In this document: positions 29,859-38,698 of the stretch, one piece after another
Layout of the letters: every line of letters begins with the position of its first letter
Position numbering within the stretch: the first letter of the stretch is position 1
Source of the DNA: Aerococcaceae bacterium DSM 111021
GTDB lineage: Bacteria > Bacillota > Bacilli > Lactobacillales > Aerococcaceae
Reading direction: 5' to 3'
Assembly: GCA_020112395.1 (NCBI GenBank)
Contig: JACCEK010000001.1
Coordinates: forward strand, 1,240,001-1,304,000
Length of the DNA: 64,000 nt
Position numbers and translations under genes: made by a program
The notes under the pieces: generated by a model
The model's database searches: none
Seen by the model: only the letters and a program-made list of their open reading frames with translations
What the model was told of the DNA's origin: nothing

Positions 29859-31250
29859 ATGGTTGAAGTACGTATTAATGAAACCGTCTTGAGAGATGCA
29901 CATCAAAGTTTGATGGCGACTCGCATGTCGACAGAAGATATGCTTCCAATTATTGAGAAAATGGACTCGGCGGGATATTACGCACTTGAATGTTGGGGGG
30001 GCGCAACTTATGATTCAGCGATTCGTTTCTTAGATGAAGATCCATGGGAACGACTACGCGAAATTCGTAAACGTACGCCGAATACGAAATTGATGATGTT
30101 ACTTAGAGGTCAAAACTTAATCGGTTACCGTCACTATGCTGATGATGTTGTTGATAAGTTTATTCAAAAGGCTGTTGAGAACGGCATTGATATCTTCCGA
30201 ATCTTCGATGCGTTAAACGATTCACGTAATGTTCGCGCTTCACTTGAAGCAGTTAAGAAATACGGTGCACATGCACAATTAGCAATTGCATATACAACAA
30301 GTGATGTTCATACCGTTGAGTATTACACAAAACTAGCAAAAGAATACAACGATATGGGTGCTGACTCAATCTGTATTAAAGACATGGCTGGTATCTTAAC
30401 TCCGGCTGTTACTCGTGAATTAATTCCAGCGATTAAAGCTGTGATTGATGTGCCATTAAACTTACACACGCACGCAACAAGTGGTGTGTCACAAATGACT
30501 TACTTAGCTGCTGTTGAGAATGGCGTTGATATTATTGATACAGCGATTTCTCCTTTAGCTGAAGGAACAAGTCAACCACCTACTGAATCAATGGCATTAA
30601 CATTAGAAGAATTAAATATTAATACACACTTAAACATTGATACTTTAGAAGAAATTGCGGACTACTTTAAAGGCATTCGTGATAAATATTTAGCAGACGG
30701 TACATTAGACAGTAAAATGATGTTCGCTGATCCTAAAGCTTTAATTTACCAAGTTCCTGGTGGTATGTTATCGAACTTAAACTCACAACTCCGTCAAGCA
30801 GGTGCTTTAGATAAATACGATGCTGTACTTAACGAAGTTCCTTCTGTTCGTGAGGACATGGGCTTCCCACCGCTTGTAACACCCTTAAGTCAAATGGTTG
30901 GAACACAAGCGGTCTTCAACGTATTAACTAGAGAACGCTACAAGATGGTTCCTAATGAAATCAAGGACTACTTAAAAGGCTTATATGGTAAATCTCCTGC
31001 ACCAGTCGATGAGGAATTCCGGCGCTCAATTATCGGTGACGCAGAAGTCATCGAAACGCGTCCAGCAGATCGTTTAGAGCCAGAGTTCGAAAAACTTAAA
31101 GCTGAATTAGGCGACCTAGGTAAAAACGATGAAGACGTATTAACTTACGCTTTATTCCCACAAGTAGGTCAGCAATACCTAGAAAGAAAATATCAACCTA
31201 AACCAGTCGCAGGAGAAACAATTAAGATTCATGCCCGCTACGGTCAATAG
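29859..31250 (+). CDS. oadA: oxaloacetate decarboxylase alpha subunit (carboxyltransferase)
   Basis: The protein (463 aa) begins MVEVRINETVLRDAHQSLMATRM, the DRE-TIM signature, with FRIFDALND, CIKDMAGILTP and LHTHATSG metal and substrate residues. It moves the carboxyl of oxaloacetate to biotin. It lacks the C-terminal biotin domain found in Klebsiella OadA; the carrier is a separate gene at 31596. Start chosen at 29859 behind AGAAAGG; an upstream ATG at 29838 overlaps that site. Confidence 0.96.
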   Translation: MVEVRINETVLRDAHQSLMATRMSTEDMLPIIEKMDSAGYYALECWGGATYDSAIRFLDEDPWERLREIRKRTPNTKLMMLLRGQNLIGYRHYADDVVDKFIQKAVENGIDIFRIFDALNDSRNVRASLEAVKKYGAHAQLAIAYTTSDVHTVEYYTKLAKEYNDMGADSICIKDMAGILTPAVTRELIPAIKAVIDVPLNLHTHATSGVSQMTYLAAVENGVDIIDTAISPLAEGTSQPPTESMALTLEELNINTHLNIDTLEEIADYFKGIRDKYLADGTLDSKMMFADPKALIYQVPGGMLSNLNSQLRQAGALDKYDAVLNEVPSVREDMGFPPLVTPLSQMVGTQAVFNVLTRERYKMVPNEIKDYLKGLYGKSPAPVDEEFRRSIIGDAEVIETRPADRLEPEFEKLKAELGDLGKNDEDVLTYALFPQVGQQYLERKYQPKPVAGETIKIHARYGQ

Positions 31251-31282
31251 TAAGTCGATGAACGAAGGAGGAATTTAATTAG

Positions 31283-31579
31283 ATGGAATCAATTAGTATT
31301 ATAGACGGTTTAATGTTAACAGTCGTTTCTATGCTTACAGTGTTCGTAGTCCTTATAGCTCTTTGGGGTATCACAGAATTAACTGCAAAGCTTGTTAACG
31401 GAAGCGAAAAAGCAGAACCTACACCCGCACCTGCTAAACCAAAGCCTGCAGTAAACACTAATAACTTAGCACCGAACAAAAAACATCAACAAGTTGCTGA
31501 ATTAGTCGCTTTAGCATTAGCGTCTGAAGATGAGCCAAACAAGAAGTTAGAAATCCAAGAATCAAAACGAATTAAATAA
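31283..31579 (+). CDS. oadG: oxaloacetate decarboxylase gamma-like subunit
   Basis: The small protein (98 aa) has one N-terminal membrane helix (GLMLTVVSMLTVFVVLIALWGI), a Pro/Ala/Lys linker and a hydrophilic end (HQQVAELVALALASEDEP), matching the OadG family that assembles the pump. AGGAGG precedes the ATG. The enterococcal equivalent is named OadH. Confidence 0.85.
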   Translation: MESISIIDGLMLTVVSMLTVFVVLIALWGITELTAKLVNGSEKAEPTPAPAKPKPAVNTNNLAPNKKHQQVAELVALALASEDEPNKKLEIQESKRIK

Positions 31580-31595
31580 TCGGAGGATATAAATC

Positions 31596-31955
31596 ATGAA
31601 AAAATACGAAATCGAAATTAACAATGAAGTATACCGAGTATCGGTAAAAGAATTACCTGCTGATGCAGATATGTCAACAGGTCAAACAGCTGCTCCTGCT
31701 GCTCAAGAAACACAAAGCGCTCCAGCTCCTGCTGCCGCATCAGGCGGAACAGAAATTAACGCACCAATGTCTGGAACTATCTTAAAAGTTGCTGTTACAC
31801 CAGGTCAATCAGTTGCTCAAGGGGATACATTAATCGTCTTAGAAGCTATGAAGATGGAGAACGAAATTGTTGCTCCTACAGATGGTGTTGTTGGTGCAAT
31901 TAGTGTCAGCCAAGGTGACAGTGTACAATCTGATCAATTACTACTGACTATATAG
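31596..31955 (+). CDS. oadD: biotin carboxyl carrier subunit of the decarboxylase
   Basis: The protein (119 aa) has an Ala/Pro linker (about 31-50) followed by a biotinyl domain with EAMKMEN; biotin is expected on Lys86. It shuttles CO2 from OadA to OadB. GGAGGATATAAATC precedes the ATG. The enterococcal name OadD is used. Confidence 0.93.
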   Translation: MKKYEIEINNEVYRVSVKELPADADMSTGQTAAPAAQETQSAPAPAAASGGTEINAPMSGTILKVAVTPGQSVAQGDTLIVLEAMKMENEIVAPTDGVVGAISVSQGDSVQSDQLLLTI

Positions 31956-31970
31956 GAGGTATTCGTTTAC

Positions 31971-33101
31971 ATGTTAGATACAATTAATGAACTTATACAA
32001 TCTTCCGGGTTTTTAAGTTTAACTATACAAGAAATCATCGTCATTATGTTGGCTTTGGTTTTAATCTTTTTAGCCGTTTCTAAAAACTATGAACCATATT
32101 TATTAATTCCAATTGGATTCGGTATGTTACTTGCTAACTTACCTCTGACAGGATTAATGGATCCTGCAACTGCAACAGAGAATGGTGGATTGCTTCATTA
32201 CCTATATCAAGGGGTCGGTCTCGGAATATTTCCACCACTGATTTTCCTCTGTTTAGGAGCATCTACTGACTTTGGTCCGCTTATTGCGAATCCAAAAACA
32301 TTATTATTAGGTGGAGCTGCTCAATTCGGTATTTTCGCTGCATTCTTCGGTGCTTTAGCTTTAGGTATGACGCCAAGTGAATCTGCTGCCATTGGTATTA
32401 TCGGAGGAGCCGATGGGCCAACAGCTATCTATCTTTCTTCTCAATTAGCTGAGCATATCTTACCAACGATTGCGATTGCTGCTTACTCATACATGGCGCT
32501 TGTTCCAATTATTCAACCGCCAATTATGCGTGCGTTAACAACTGAAAAAGAAAGAACAACTGTTATGACGCAAGCACGTCCAGTATCACAAAAGGAAAAA
32601 ATCATTTTCCCAATCGTTGTTACTTTATTCGTAAGTTTACTCATTCCTTCTGCTGCATCTTTAGTTGGGATGTTAATGTTAGGAAACTTAATTCGTGAAA
32701 GTAAAGTTGTACCTTTAATTACAACAACTTTAGAGAACTCGATGATGTATATCATTACAATTCTTTTAGGTGTTTCAGTAGGTGCTTCCGCAGATGCTGC
32801 GACTTTACTATCACTTGATACAATCAAAATCATTTTCTTAGGTCTATTCGCCTTTGTTATTGGTACGACAAGTGGTGTCCTTATGGGTAAACTGATGTAC
32901 AAATTAACAAATGGTGAAATTAACCCATTAATTGGTTCTGCTGGAGTTTCTGCCGTACCAATGGCTGCGCGTGTCGCACAATCTGAAGGGATTAAAGCAA
33001 ATCCAAATAACTATTTATTAATGCATGCAATGGGGCCAAACGTAGCTGGAGTTATCGGATCAGCTGTTGCAGCTGGTATCTTACTAAGTTTCTTTGGATA
33101 A
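31971..33101 (+). CDS. oadB: sodium-pumping oxaloacetate decarboxylase beta subunit
   Basis: The 376-residue protein has nine or more membrane segments and the conserved GIIGGADGPTAIYLSSQLA (aspartate needed for sodium and decarboxylation) and GNLIRES motifs. It releases CO2 from carboxybiotin while exporting sodium ions. A terminator follows. Confidence 0.97.
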   Translation: MLDTINELIQSSGFLSLTIQEIIVIMLALVLIFLAVSKNYEPYLLIPIGFGMLLANLPLTGLMDPATATENGGLLHYLYQGVGLGIFPPLIFLCLGASTDFGPLIANPKTLLLGGAAQFGIFAAFFGALALGMTPSESAAIGIIGGADGPTAIYLSSQLAEHILPTIAIAAYSYMALVPIIQPPIMRALTTEKERTTVMTQARPVSQKEKIIFPIVVTLFVSLLIPSAASLVGMLMLGNLIRESKVVPLITTTLENSMMYIITILLGVSVGASADAATLLSLDTIKIIFLGLFAFVIGTTSGVLMGKLMYKLTNGEINPLIGSAGVSAVPMAARVAQSEGIKANPNNYLLMHAMGPNVAGVIGSAVAAGILLSFFG

Positions 33102-33124
33102 TCAATGTAACTAGTTAATCTATA

Positions 33125-33165
33125 ACGAAGGTATACTTTTAACAAAGTGTTCCTTCGTTTTTTAT
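33125..33165 (+). terminator. intrinsic terminator after oadB
   Basis: ACGAAGG pairs with CCTTCGT across a 20-nt loop and is followed by TTTTTTATTT. Confidence 0.7.
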
Positions 33166-33253
33166 TTAAGCATTGTGTATTATGTATGTTGAAATAAAGC
33201 TTCTGGGGTACATATTGAATTTAAGTTCAAATAAGTATACAATTCAGGTGCAT

Positions 33254-33283
33254 TTGTCAATTATTCACTATATTCTTTGACAA
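33254..33283. promoter_or_regulatory. inverted repeat upstream of citO
   Basis: TTGTCAA (33254-33260) and TTGACAA (33277-33283) form a 7-bp inverted repeat, 23 bp centre to centre, just upstream of the citO ribosome binding site. It could be an autoregulatory operator; no data support this. Confidence 0.4.
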
Positions 33284-33311
33284 GAATAATTAATAATATA
33301 GGAGGTATATA

Positions 33312-34016
33312 ATGGACTCTACAGTTGAAGCCGTAAAGGCAAATTTAGATATCAATTCCAATCAAACGTTAAAAGTTTCTGTCTATCATGCATTTAAGCG
33401 AACCATTATCTTAGGTGAAATCCCAGCAGGTGAGCGTATTAATGAATCGGTTTTCTCAGAAGAAATGAACATTAGTCGAACTCCTATCCGTTATGCGCTC
33501 GAACAACTTTTAAAAGAAGAACTCGTTGAACATGTTCCAGGTATCGGGATGATTGTAAGAGGGATTAGTATTAAAGATGCATACGAAATTTATGATATTC
33601 GTAAAGCACTCGACACACTTGCCTTTACGAAAGCTATGCACCTGATGACCGAGGAGGATTTCGATGAGCTTGAGCGCCATTTACAAAGCGGGGATAGCAT
33701 TCAGACAAAAGAATCTGATGACCGCATTGATAACCTAATTAATAATTTCTCTGGATTTAATGCTTATGTTTATGAAAAGTCACAGATGCGTCGTCTACCG
33801 AAAATTATTGATGAGCTGCAGGCCTATCTCGTTTACTTTAGAGAATTATCCATTCGTTCAGAAGTTCGCAGTAAAATTGCACTAGAAGAGCACTTCTTAA
33901 TCTTAAGAGGGATGCGCAATAAAGATGTTGAAAGGATGACCATGCTTATTCATGAGCATCTCGATCATTCACTGGAATTTATAATTGAAGATATGGAGAA
34001 ACGTAATATTGGTTAA
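33312..34016 (+). CDS. citO: GntR/FadR-family regulator CitO
   Basis: The 234-residue protein has a GntR winged helix (INESVFSEEMNISRTPIRYALEQLLKEELVE) and an all-helical FCD domain with metal-binding residues. In Enterococcus faecalis CitO, a GntR protein, activates the cit operons when citrate is present; position and family suggest the same here. AGGAGG precedes the ATG. Confidence 0.9.
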   Translation: MDSTVEAVKANLDINSNQTLKVSVYHAFKRTIILGEIPAGERINESVFSEEMNISRTPIRYALEQLLKEELVEHVPGIGMIVRGISIKDAYEIYDIRKALDTLAFTKAMHLMTEEDFDELERHLQSGDSIQTKESDDRIDNLINNFSGFNAYVYEKSQMRRLPKIIDELQAYLVYFRELSIRSEVRSKIALEEHFLILRGMRNKDVERMTMLIHEHLDHSLEFIIEDMEKRNIG

Positions 34017-34887
34017 CTTACACTCAATGCATAATTGCATTCCTCGACTAGCAACGAAAGCTCTGATGTATGAAGTGTCTCTTTCTCCTAAACCAGGTTT
34101 AGTTGACCGACTCAATAACGGTTCACATCGAGATATGAACTTTTTTACTTTTGTCGATAGTGTTCTTTCATTTGAACCCTTCTTTAAGCAGTATTACGAA
34201 TTAGGGAGAAGTTTGCAGCAAACAAATGATTTAAATGGCTTATTTAAAGGTTCTAGACGAATTGGAATTAACGCTGAAATAGCTATGTTTGAAGCTACTC
34301 GTGGTATCAATACACATAAAGGCGCTAACTTTTCATTCGCTCTTTTACTTGTTGCTGTGGGTTATATTATTGAGCGTGAGCAATTGTCGACTTGGTCAGC
34401 CTCTCACACAACTGAAGCTTTCCAACTGATTCGTTTAATGACTAAGGATACCTTACTCAAAGATTTTGATGATATTCATACAAAAGAGCATTTATCACAT
34501 GGTGAGAGACTTTATATTGAACATGGTATTACCGGTATTCGTGGCGAAGCTGTCAGTGGTTACCCTATCTTACAAGATGTGTTGATGCCTTATTTACGCA
34601 GTTTAGATAATCCTATGTTGGAACACAATCTATTAAAAGCATTAATGCTAATTATGGGACACATTGAAGATGGCAATATCATCCACCGTGGTGGTTTCGA
34701 AGCTTGGGAAACAATCAAGATAGAAGCACTCGAATTGTTTAATCAACAAAGTGAGCCACGTAAATTTCTTGAAAGCTTGCACGAATATGACCAAGTGATG
34801 ATTGAACGTCATCTTAGCCCTGGTGGTGCAGCGGATGCTTTGGCCTTAGGAATCTTCTTGTCTCTATTGGAGCAGTCTGAGTTTTAA
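34009..34887 (+). CDS. citG: triphosphoribosyl-dephospho-CoA synthase
   Basis: The protein (about 292 aa) has the CitG motifs PKPGLVDRLNNGSHRDM and NTHKGANFSFALL. It joins ATP and dephospho-CoA to make the prosthetic-group precursor for CitD. Start choice: TTG at 34009 behind GGAGA, overlapping citO by 8 bp; an ATG at 34027 has no ribosome binding site. Confidence 0.93.
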   Translation: MVNLHSMHNCIPRLATKALMYEVSLSPKPGLVDRLNNGSHRDMNFFTFVDSVLSFEPFFKQYYELGRSLQQTNDLNGLFKGSRRIGINAEIAMFEATRGINTHKGANFSFALLLVAVGYIIEREQLSTWSASHTTEAFQLIRLMTKDTLLKDFDDIHTKEHLSHGERLYIEHGITGIRGEAVSGYPILQDVLMPYLRSLDNPMLEHNLLKALMLIMGHIEDGNIIHRGGFEAWETIKIEALELFNQQSEPRKFLESLHEYDQVMIERHLSPGGAADALALGIFLSLLEQSEF

Positions 34888-34916
34888 TACACCGCCTCTC
34901 TTCCTTAATTAGCTAT

Positions 34917-35266
34917 ATTTTCCAACACCACGCTTCATTAAAGACGCAGCCATTGATGAGATTCGTGCAGAATACAAAATTCGCCGTGACTACTTATTAG
35001 ATCGTTTCCGTAAAATGGGCTTCGATGTTTCAACACCCAATGGAGCTTTCTACTTATTCATCAAAGTTCCAACTTGGTTTCAAGGTGACGACATGGACTT
35101 CTGTCTCAAAGTAGCTCACGAAGCTAAAGTTGGTTTCGTACCTGGTCAAGCCTTTGGCGATGCTGGAAGAAAATACTTCCGTCTAAGCTATGCTACAAGT
35201 CTTGAAGAACTTGAACAAGCAGTTGATTGTATTGAAGCGTTCATTAATAAGAATAAACCTGCTTAG
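34917..35266 (+). pseudogene. aminotransferase paralogue with large internal deletion
   Basis: The segment begins within FPTPRFIKDAAI (residues about 35-46 of the intact enzyme) and jumps to DEIRAEYKIRRDYLLDRFRKMGFD (about 285 on), then reaches a normal C-terminus. The N-terminal 35 codons and the PLP lysine region are missing. The deletion joins two GAYGCAGCMATT sequences present at both places in the intact gene at 22236, suggesting slippage or short-homology recombination. Confidence 0.92.
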
Positions 35267-35282
35267 TTCATACTAAAGGGGC

Positions 35283-35432
35283 TGGGACAAAAGGGCCTTG
35301 TGCTTTAAAAAGATAACGCGCTTAGAAGCCTGAGATAGTCCTCAGTCTTTCAAGCGCAAAATGAAATCGGAAAGACCACCACAAATGTAAAAAGTTTGTG
35401 GCGGTCTTTTTTGTTTAGGGGCTTTTGTCCCA
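35283..35432. repeat. palindromic intergenic element with GGGACAAAA ends
   Basis: TGGGACAAAAG (35283-35293) and CTTTTGTCCCA (35422-35432) are perfect inverted termini of a 150-bp element. Inside, AAGACCACCACAAA pairs with TTTGTGGCGGTCTT followed by six T residues, a good terminator. Elements with such ends are scattered in gram-positive genomes; this one could be a small non-autonomous repeat or a non-coding RNA gene. Confidence 0.75.
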
Positions 35433-35501
35433 TCCTCGGGTTTTTAAAAATTTAACTATTTCTATTTAAAATTCAATTAAGTCACTCAAGTAAGGAGCTA
35501 T

Positions 35502-35603
35502 CTAGCCTAAAAATGGATACACTTCTCCACTTTCCACTGGTTGGTTCCATTGATTAATTTGACGCTCAGTAATATCTGATGCATCATAAATGTTCTTTTC
35601 CAT
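35502..35603 (-). CDS. 33-residue peptide of unknown function
   Basis: The ATG at 35603 follows AAAGGAGATATGATAAAA. The peptide starts MEKNIYDASDITERQ and ends SGEVYPFLG; it is hydrophilic without a signal sequence or membrane segment. It lies 20 bp after a second small frame (35623) and before an orphan OppA-like gene. It may be a short functional peptide or a leftover of a decayed gene. Confidence 0.4.
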   Translation of the reverse strand: MEKNIYDASDITERQINQWNQPVESGEVYPFLG

Positions 35604-35622
35604 TTTTATCATATCTCCTTTA

Positions 35623-35862
35623 TTAAATTGATATAAATTCAGATAAACGCTTGGTAACAATATCCAATTCACCTATGTATACCAACATACTTAACTCATT
35701 CGCAAAGTTTCCCTCAATGTTTGTTTGTATCTTTAGTTGTTCTTTATCAAGATAAAACCTTTTCGGACCCAATCTAACTCGGCTTTCAATATATTTAGCT
35801 CTACTAGCTCTCTCATTATCGTCATGTGATTGGCAAACTTTTCTAACTACTTTTTTCCCCAA
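35623..35862 (-). pseudogene. small gene of unknown function, probably frameshifted
   Basis: The frame encodes 79 residues (GKKVVRKVCQSHDDNERASRAKY...SEFISI) but its first codon is a TTG without a ribosome binding site. A good AAAGGAG and ATG occur upstream at 35903, reading MYNYNNKDRLD and a stop in a different frame, so a frameshift near 35870 may have split one gene. No family is recognised. Confidence 0.35.
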
Positions 35863-36049
35863 ACCAACTAGTCCAATCTATCTTTATTGTTATAGTTATA
35901 CATACTTTTCTCCTTTCATAATCCGCATTCTACCAACCGATATTTTGCTAAAACATAGTCTTATCACCTCTTTTTTATTCTTATACTTATATAACGGCTT
36001 TTGAGCTTCAAAAATTAACCCACTTCTAAATTTATTTTACAAAAAAGCA

Positions 36050-36096
36050 AAAAATCCCCGAAACTTAGGCACAAGCCTAAATTACGGGAACTTTTC
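36050..36096 (-). terminator. intrinsic terminator of the OppA-like gene
   Basis: On the minus strand CCCGTAATTTAGGC pairs with GCCTAAGTTTCGGG and is followed by a T-rich run. Confidence 0.8.
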
Positions 36097-36113
36097 CTTA
36101 TATTAATTGCTAA

Positions 36114-37730
36114 TTATTCACTAATCGAAACATGTTTCAGATCAATACGACCCACGGCATCATAATCCATACCTTCGATACGGTCACTCTCAACAAACGC
36201 ATTACTGTAGTAATAGATTGGAATAACTGGCATTTCATCTATCATCACTGCTTCAGCATCACGTAATAATTGGAGACGTGCTTCTTCATCTAATTCGTAA
36301 TCTGACTCATCTAGGAGTGCTTTATACGCTTCAGATTCCCATCCAGTATCGTTATTACCTACATCTTTCGTACGGTACATATCTAAGTAAGTTGTTGCAT
36401 CGTTATATTTACCAGTCCAACCCATACGTCCAACTTGATAATCTAACATACTTAATTTATCTAGATAAACTTGCCATTCAGTGTTATCAATTGAAATATT
36501 GATACCTAGTTCCTGTGCCCATTTTTCTTGAACATCTTGAGCGATTACCGAGTGAGCTTCACTTGTATTAATCGATAAGTTAATTGTTAACTCGCTTGGA
36601 TCTGATAAGCCTAGCTCTTCTAAACCAACCGCTAAGTACTCTCTTGCTGTATCATAGTCTGCGTCTTCGAAGTATCCACGGTCTTCTTCAAATCCTGGAA
36701 TCATTGGCGGTACATAACCTAAAGCAGGAATTTGTCCACCTTTGGTAATATTATCAACAATATTCTGGCGGTCCACAGCTAATGCTAAAGCCTTACGAAT
36801 ATTTGGATTAGACATGACTGGATCTGTTACGTTCATAATATACCAGTAAATCGCTGACGTCGCTTGAGTTTGTAGAAGTCCTTGCTCTTCAAATACTTCA
36901 ATCGAATCTAATGACACTGTTCCGTAAGGAGACCCTAAAAAGTCTAAGTTCCCTGCCATAAATTCAGACGTCGCAGCTGCTTCTGATTCAATGATTTGCA
37001 CATTCACAGCATCTAAAGCGACATTATCCATATCCCAATACTGTTCGTTTTTCTCTAATACATAATCACTATTATGAGTCCATTCAGTCAGAACAAATGG
37101 TCCGTTAGTAATATAATCTTCGTTAGCGCCTACTGCCCAACTTTCATTTTCATCAACAACAGCAGGATTCACTGGTGAGAACGTATACATCGCAACAAAC
37201 TCAGTAAAGTAAGGCGTTGGTGAGCGTAGAACAACTTCTAATGTGTAATCATCTAAAACATTAATTTGCACATCTTCTAAATCGCCCTCACCCTTGTTAT
37301 AATTCTCAGCTCCTTCAATCGCATATAGGAACTCAGCTCGTTGAGATAAAGTCTCAGGATTCAAGACACGCTTCCACGCATACTCAAAATCACTCGCAAC
37401 AACCGGATCACCGTTCGACCACTTCGCATCTTCACGCAAATGGAACGTATAAACTAAAGCATCTTCACTCACATCCCACGACTCAGCTGCTGCCGGAACA
37501 ATGTCTCCCTCAGGCGTCACAGACGTTAACCCTTCAAACACGTTATCAATAATCGCTCCAGATGTTGTATCCGTCCCCAATGCTGGATCAATCGTCGGTG
37601 GTTCTGATGCAATCGTTAAATTAGCAGTGTTTTCATTTGCACTCACAATCGCTTGAGGCGCAACAGCACTGAGCATTACTGCAGACGCAACAATAACCAT
37701 CGAGCATTTTTTTATTAAATTAAGTAACAT
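36114..37730 (-). CDS. oligopeptide-binding protein, OppA family (SBP_bac_5), without lipobox
   Basis: The 538-residue protein matches OppA-type peptide-binding proteins (LTIASEPPTIDPALGTDTTS, YAWKRVLNPET, FHLREDAKWSNGDPV). Residues 1-31 are a signal peptide ending VSA-NEN; the expected lipobox cysteine after cleavage is missing (the only cysteine is at position 9). Gram-positive binding proteins are usually lipoproteins, so this one may be secreted, or bound through another partner. No permease or ATPase genes are adjacent. GGGGAG precedes the ATG. Confidence 0.92.
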   Translation of the reverse strand: MLLNLIKKCSMVIVASAVMLSAVAPQAIVSANENTANLTIASEPPTIDPALGTDTTSGAIIDNVFEGLTSVTPEGDIVPAAAESWDVSEDALVYTFHLREDAKWSNGDPVVASDFEYAWKRVLNPETLSQRAEFLYAIEGAENYNKGEGDLEDVQINVLDDYTLEVVLRSPTPYFTEFVAMYTFSPVNPAVVDENESWAVGANEDYITNGPFVLTEWTHNSDYVLEKNEQYWDMDNVALDAVNVQIIESEAAATSEFMAGNLDFLGSPYGTVSLDSIEVFEEQGLLQTQATSAIYWYIMNVTDPVMSNPNIRKALALAVDRQNIVDNITKGGQIPALGYVPPMIPGFEEDRGYFEDADYDTAREYLAVGLEELGLSDPSELTINLSINTSEAHSVIAQDVQEKWAQELGINISIDNTEWQVYLDKLSMLDYQVGRMGWTGKYNDATTYLDMYRTKDVGNNDTGWESEAYKALLDESDYELDEEARLQLLRDAEAVMIDEMPVIPIYYYSNAFVESDRIEGMDYDAVGRIDLKHVSISE

Positions 37731-37740
37731 ATTAACTCCC

Positions 37741-38559
37741 CTTTTTTATTATATTCATGTATATTAGCATACAGGGTTACCTTCCTCTTTTCAACATATT
37801 TATTAAATTAAGGTTAGTTTTATTAAAAATGCCTCTATATTGTTTTTAACAAATAATCTAACAATATTATTTTAATGAACTAAACATTATTGAATTAAAT
37901 CCTTTTATATCTAGAATTGTTACACATATAAAATGTTTCGTTGAACAAAAATGACGCCTCAATTCCCAATGGATAAATCATTAGAACAATATTAATAAAC
38001 CAAATTATGTAGTCAATCTTACAAACAAAAAATACTTTTAATTTTAACTGATTTCTGAATTTAATAATAAAAATATATTTTTATTATTTTTTGAAACCGA
38101 GTACATTAGACAGCCAATTCCTGAGGTCAGTCAAAAAGAAAATTGCCTCAGTACTTTGAGACTATCGAACGACTAATCCTTTTAGACCGAAAGAATTAAC
38201 ACCTTTAGAATTCGATAATCTTCGCAGTGATATTACATGTCAGAGTTTTTAGAAAGAATATTCATTGCTTGAATTGCAAACATACTGTCACAAAATTTGA
38301 GTCGGTTTATGGAGTTGCACGTCTATTACGATATATATTTTGTGGCAATCCAGAAATGATAACAGCAAAAAATGTCTAATGGAACAAGCACTTACTATCA
38401 TATTAATATAAATAAAACTTGGTTTGGCGCGTACGAAGCCCATGCTAACACGAACATCCCATACTCATTAACACTTTAGATATTCGCCCGCCCTATATTT
38501 AATTACTGACATGTTGTATAATGAAGGCATAATTGGAAACAATTAAATAATTGATAACA
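37741..38559. other. AT-rich gap with traces of unidentified coding sequence
   Basis: No intact gene is seen. On the plus strand around 38210-38380 an open stretch reads through FRKNIHCLNCKHTV and VYGVARLLRYIF before a stop, with a CxxC pair, but has no start or ribosome binding site; it may be the ruin of a gene or transposase I cannot identify. A TATAAT at 38517-38522 is the likely -10 of the THF riboswitch transcript. Confidence 0.4.
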
Positions 38560-38657
38560 GAGTAAAAAATGAGCGTAAAGTGTTCTTAGATGGGATGTTG
38601 CTAGGAAACGAAGCTTGGTTTAATTGACCAGACGCGATTCATTTTTGCATTCGCTGC
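38560..38657 (+). promoter_or_regulatory. tetrahydrofolate (THF) riboswitch upstream of folT
   Basis: The leader has the conserved blocks GAGCGTAAAGTG, TGGGATGTTG, AACGAAGC, GACGCGATTCATT and TTGCATTCGCT in the order and spacing of folT THF riboswitches. After it, CTCTCT can pair with the AGAGGAG ribosome binding site, suggesting translational control. Confidence 0.88.
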
Positions 38658-38698
38658 ATATCACTGTGTAGCTCTCTGTGAAAGAGGAGAGTATTCAT

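Noticed and set aside
32513-32902. 129-codon open frame opposite oadB
   Set aside because: Antisense shadow of a highly conserved membrane subunit.
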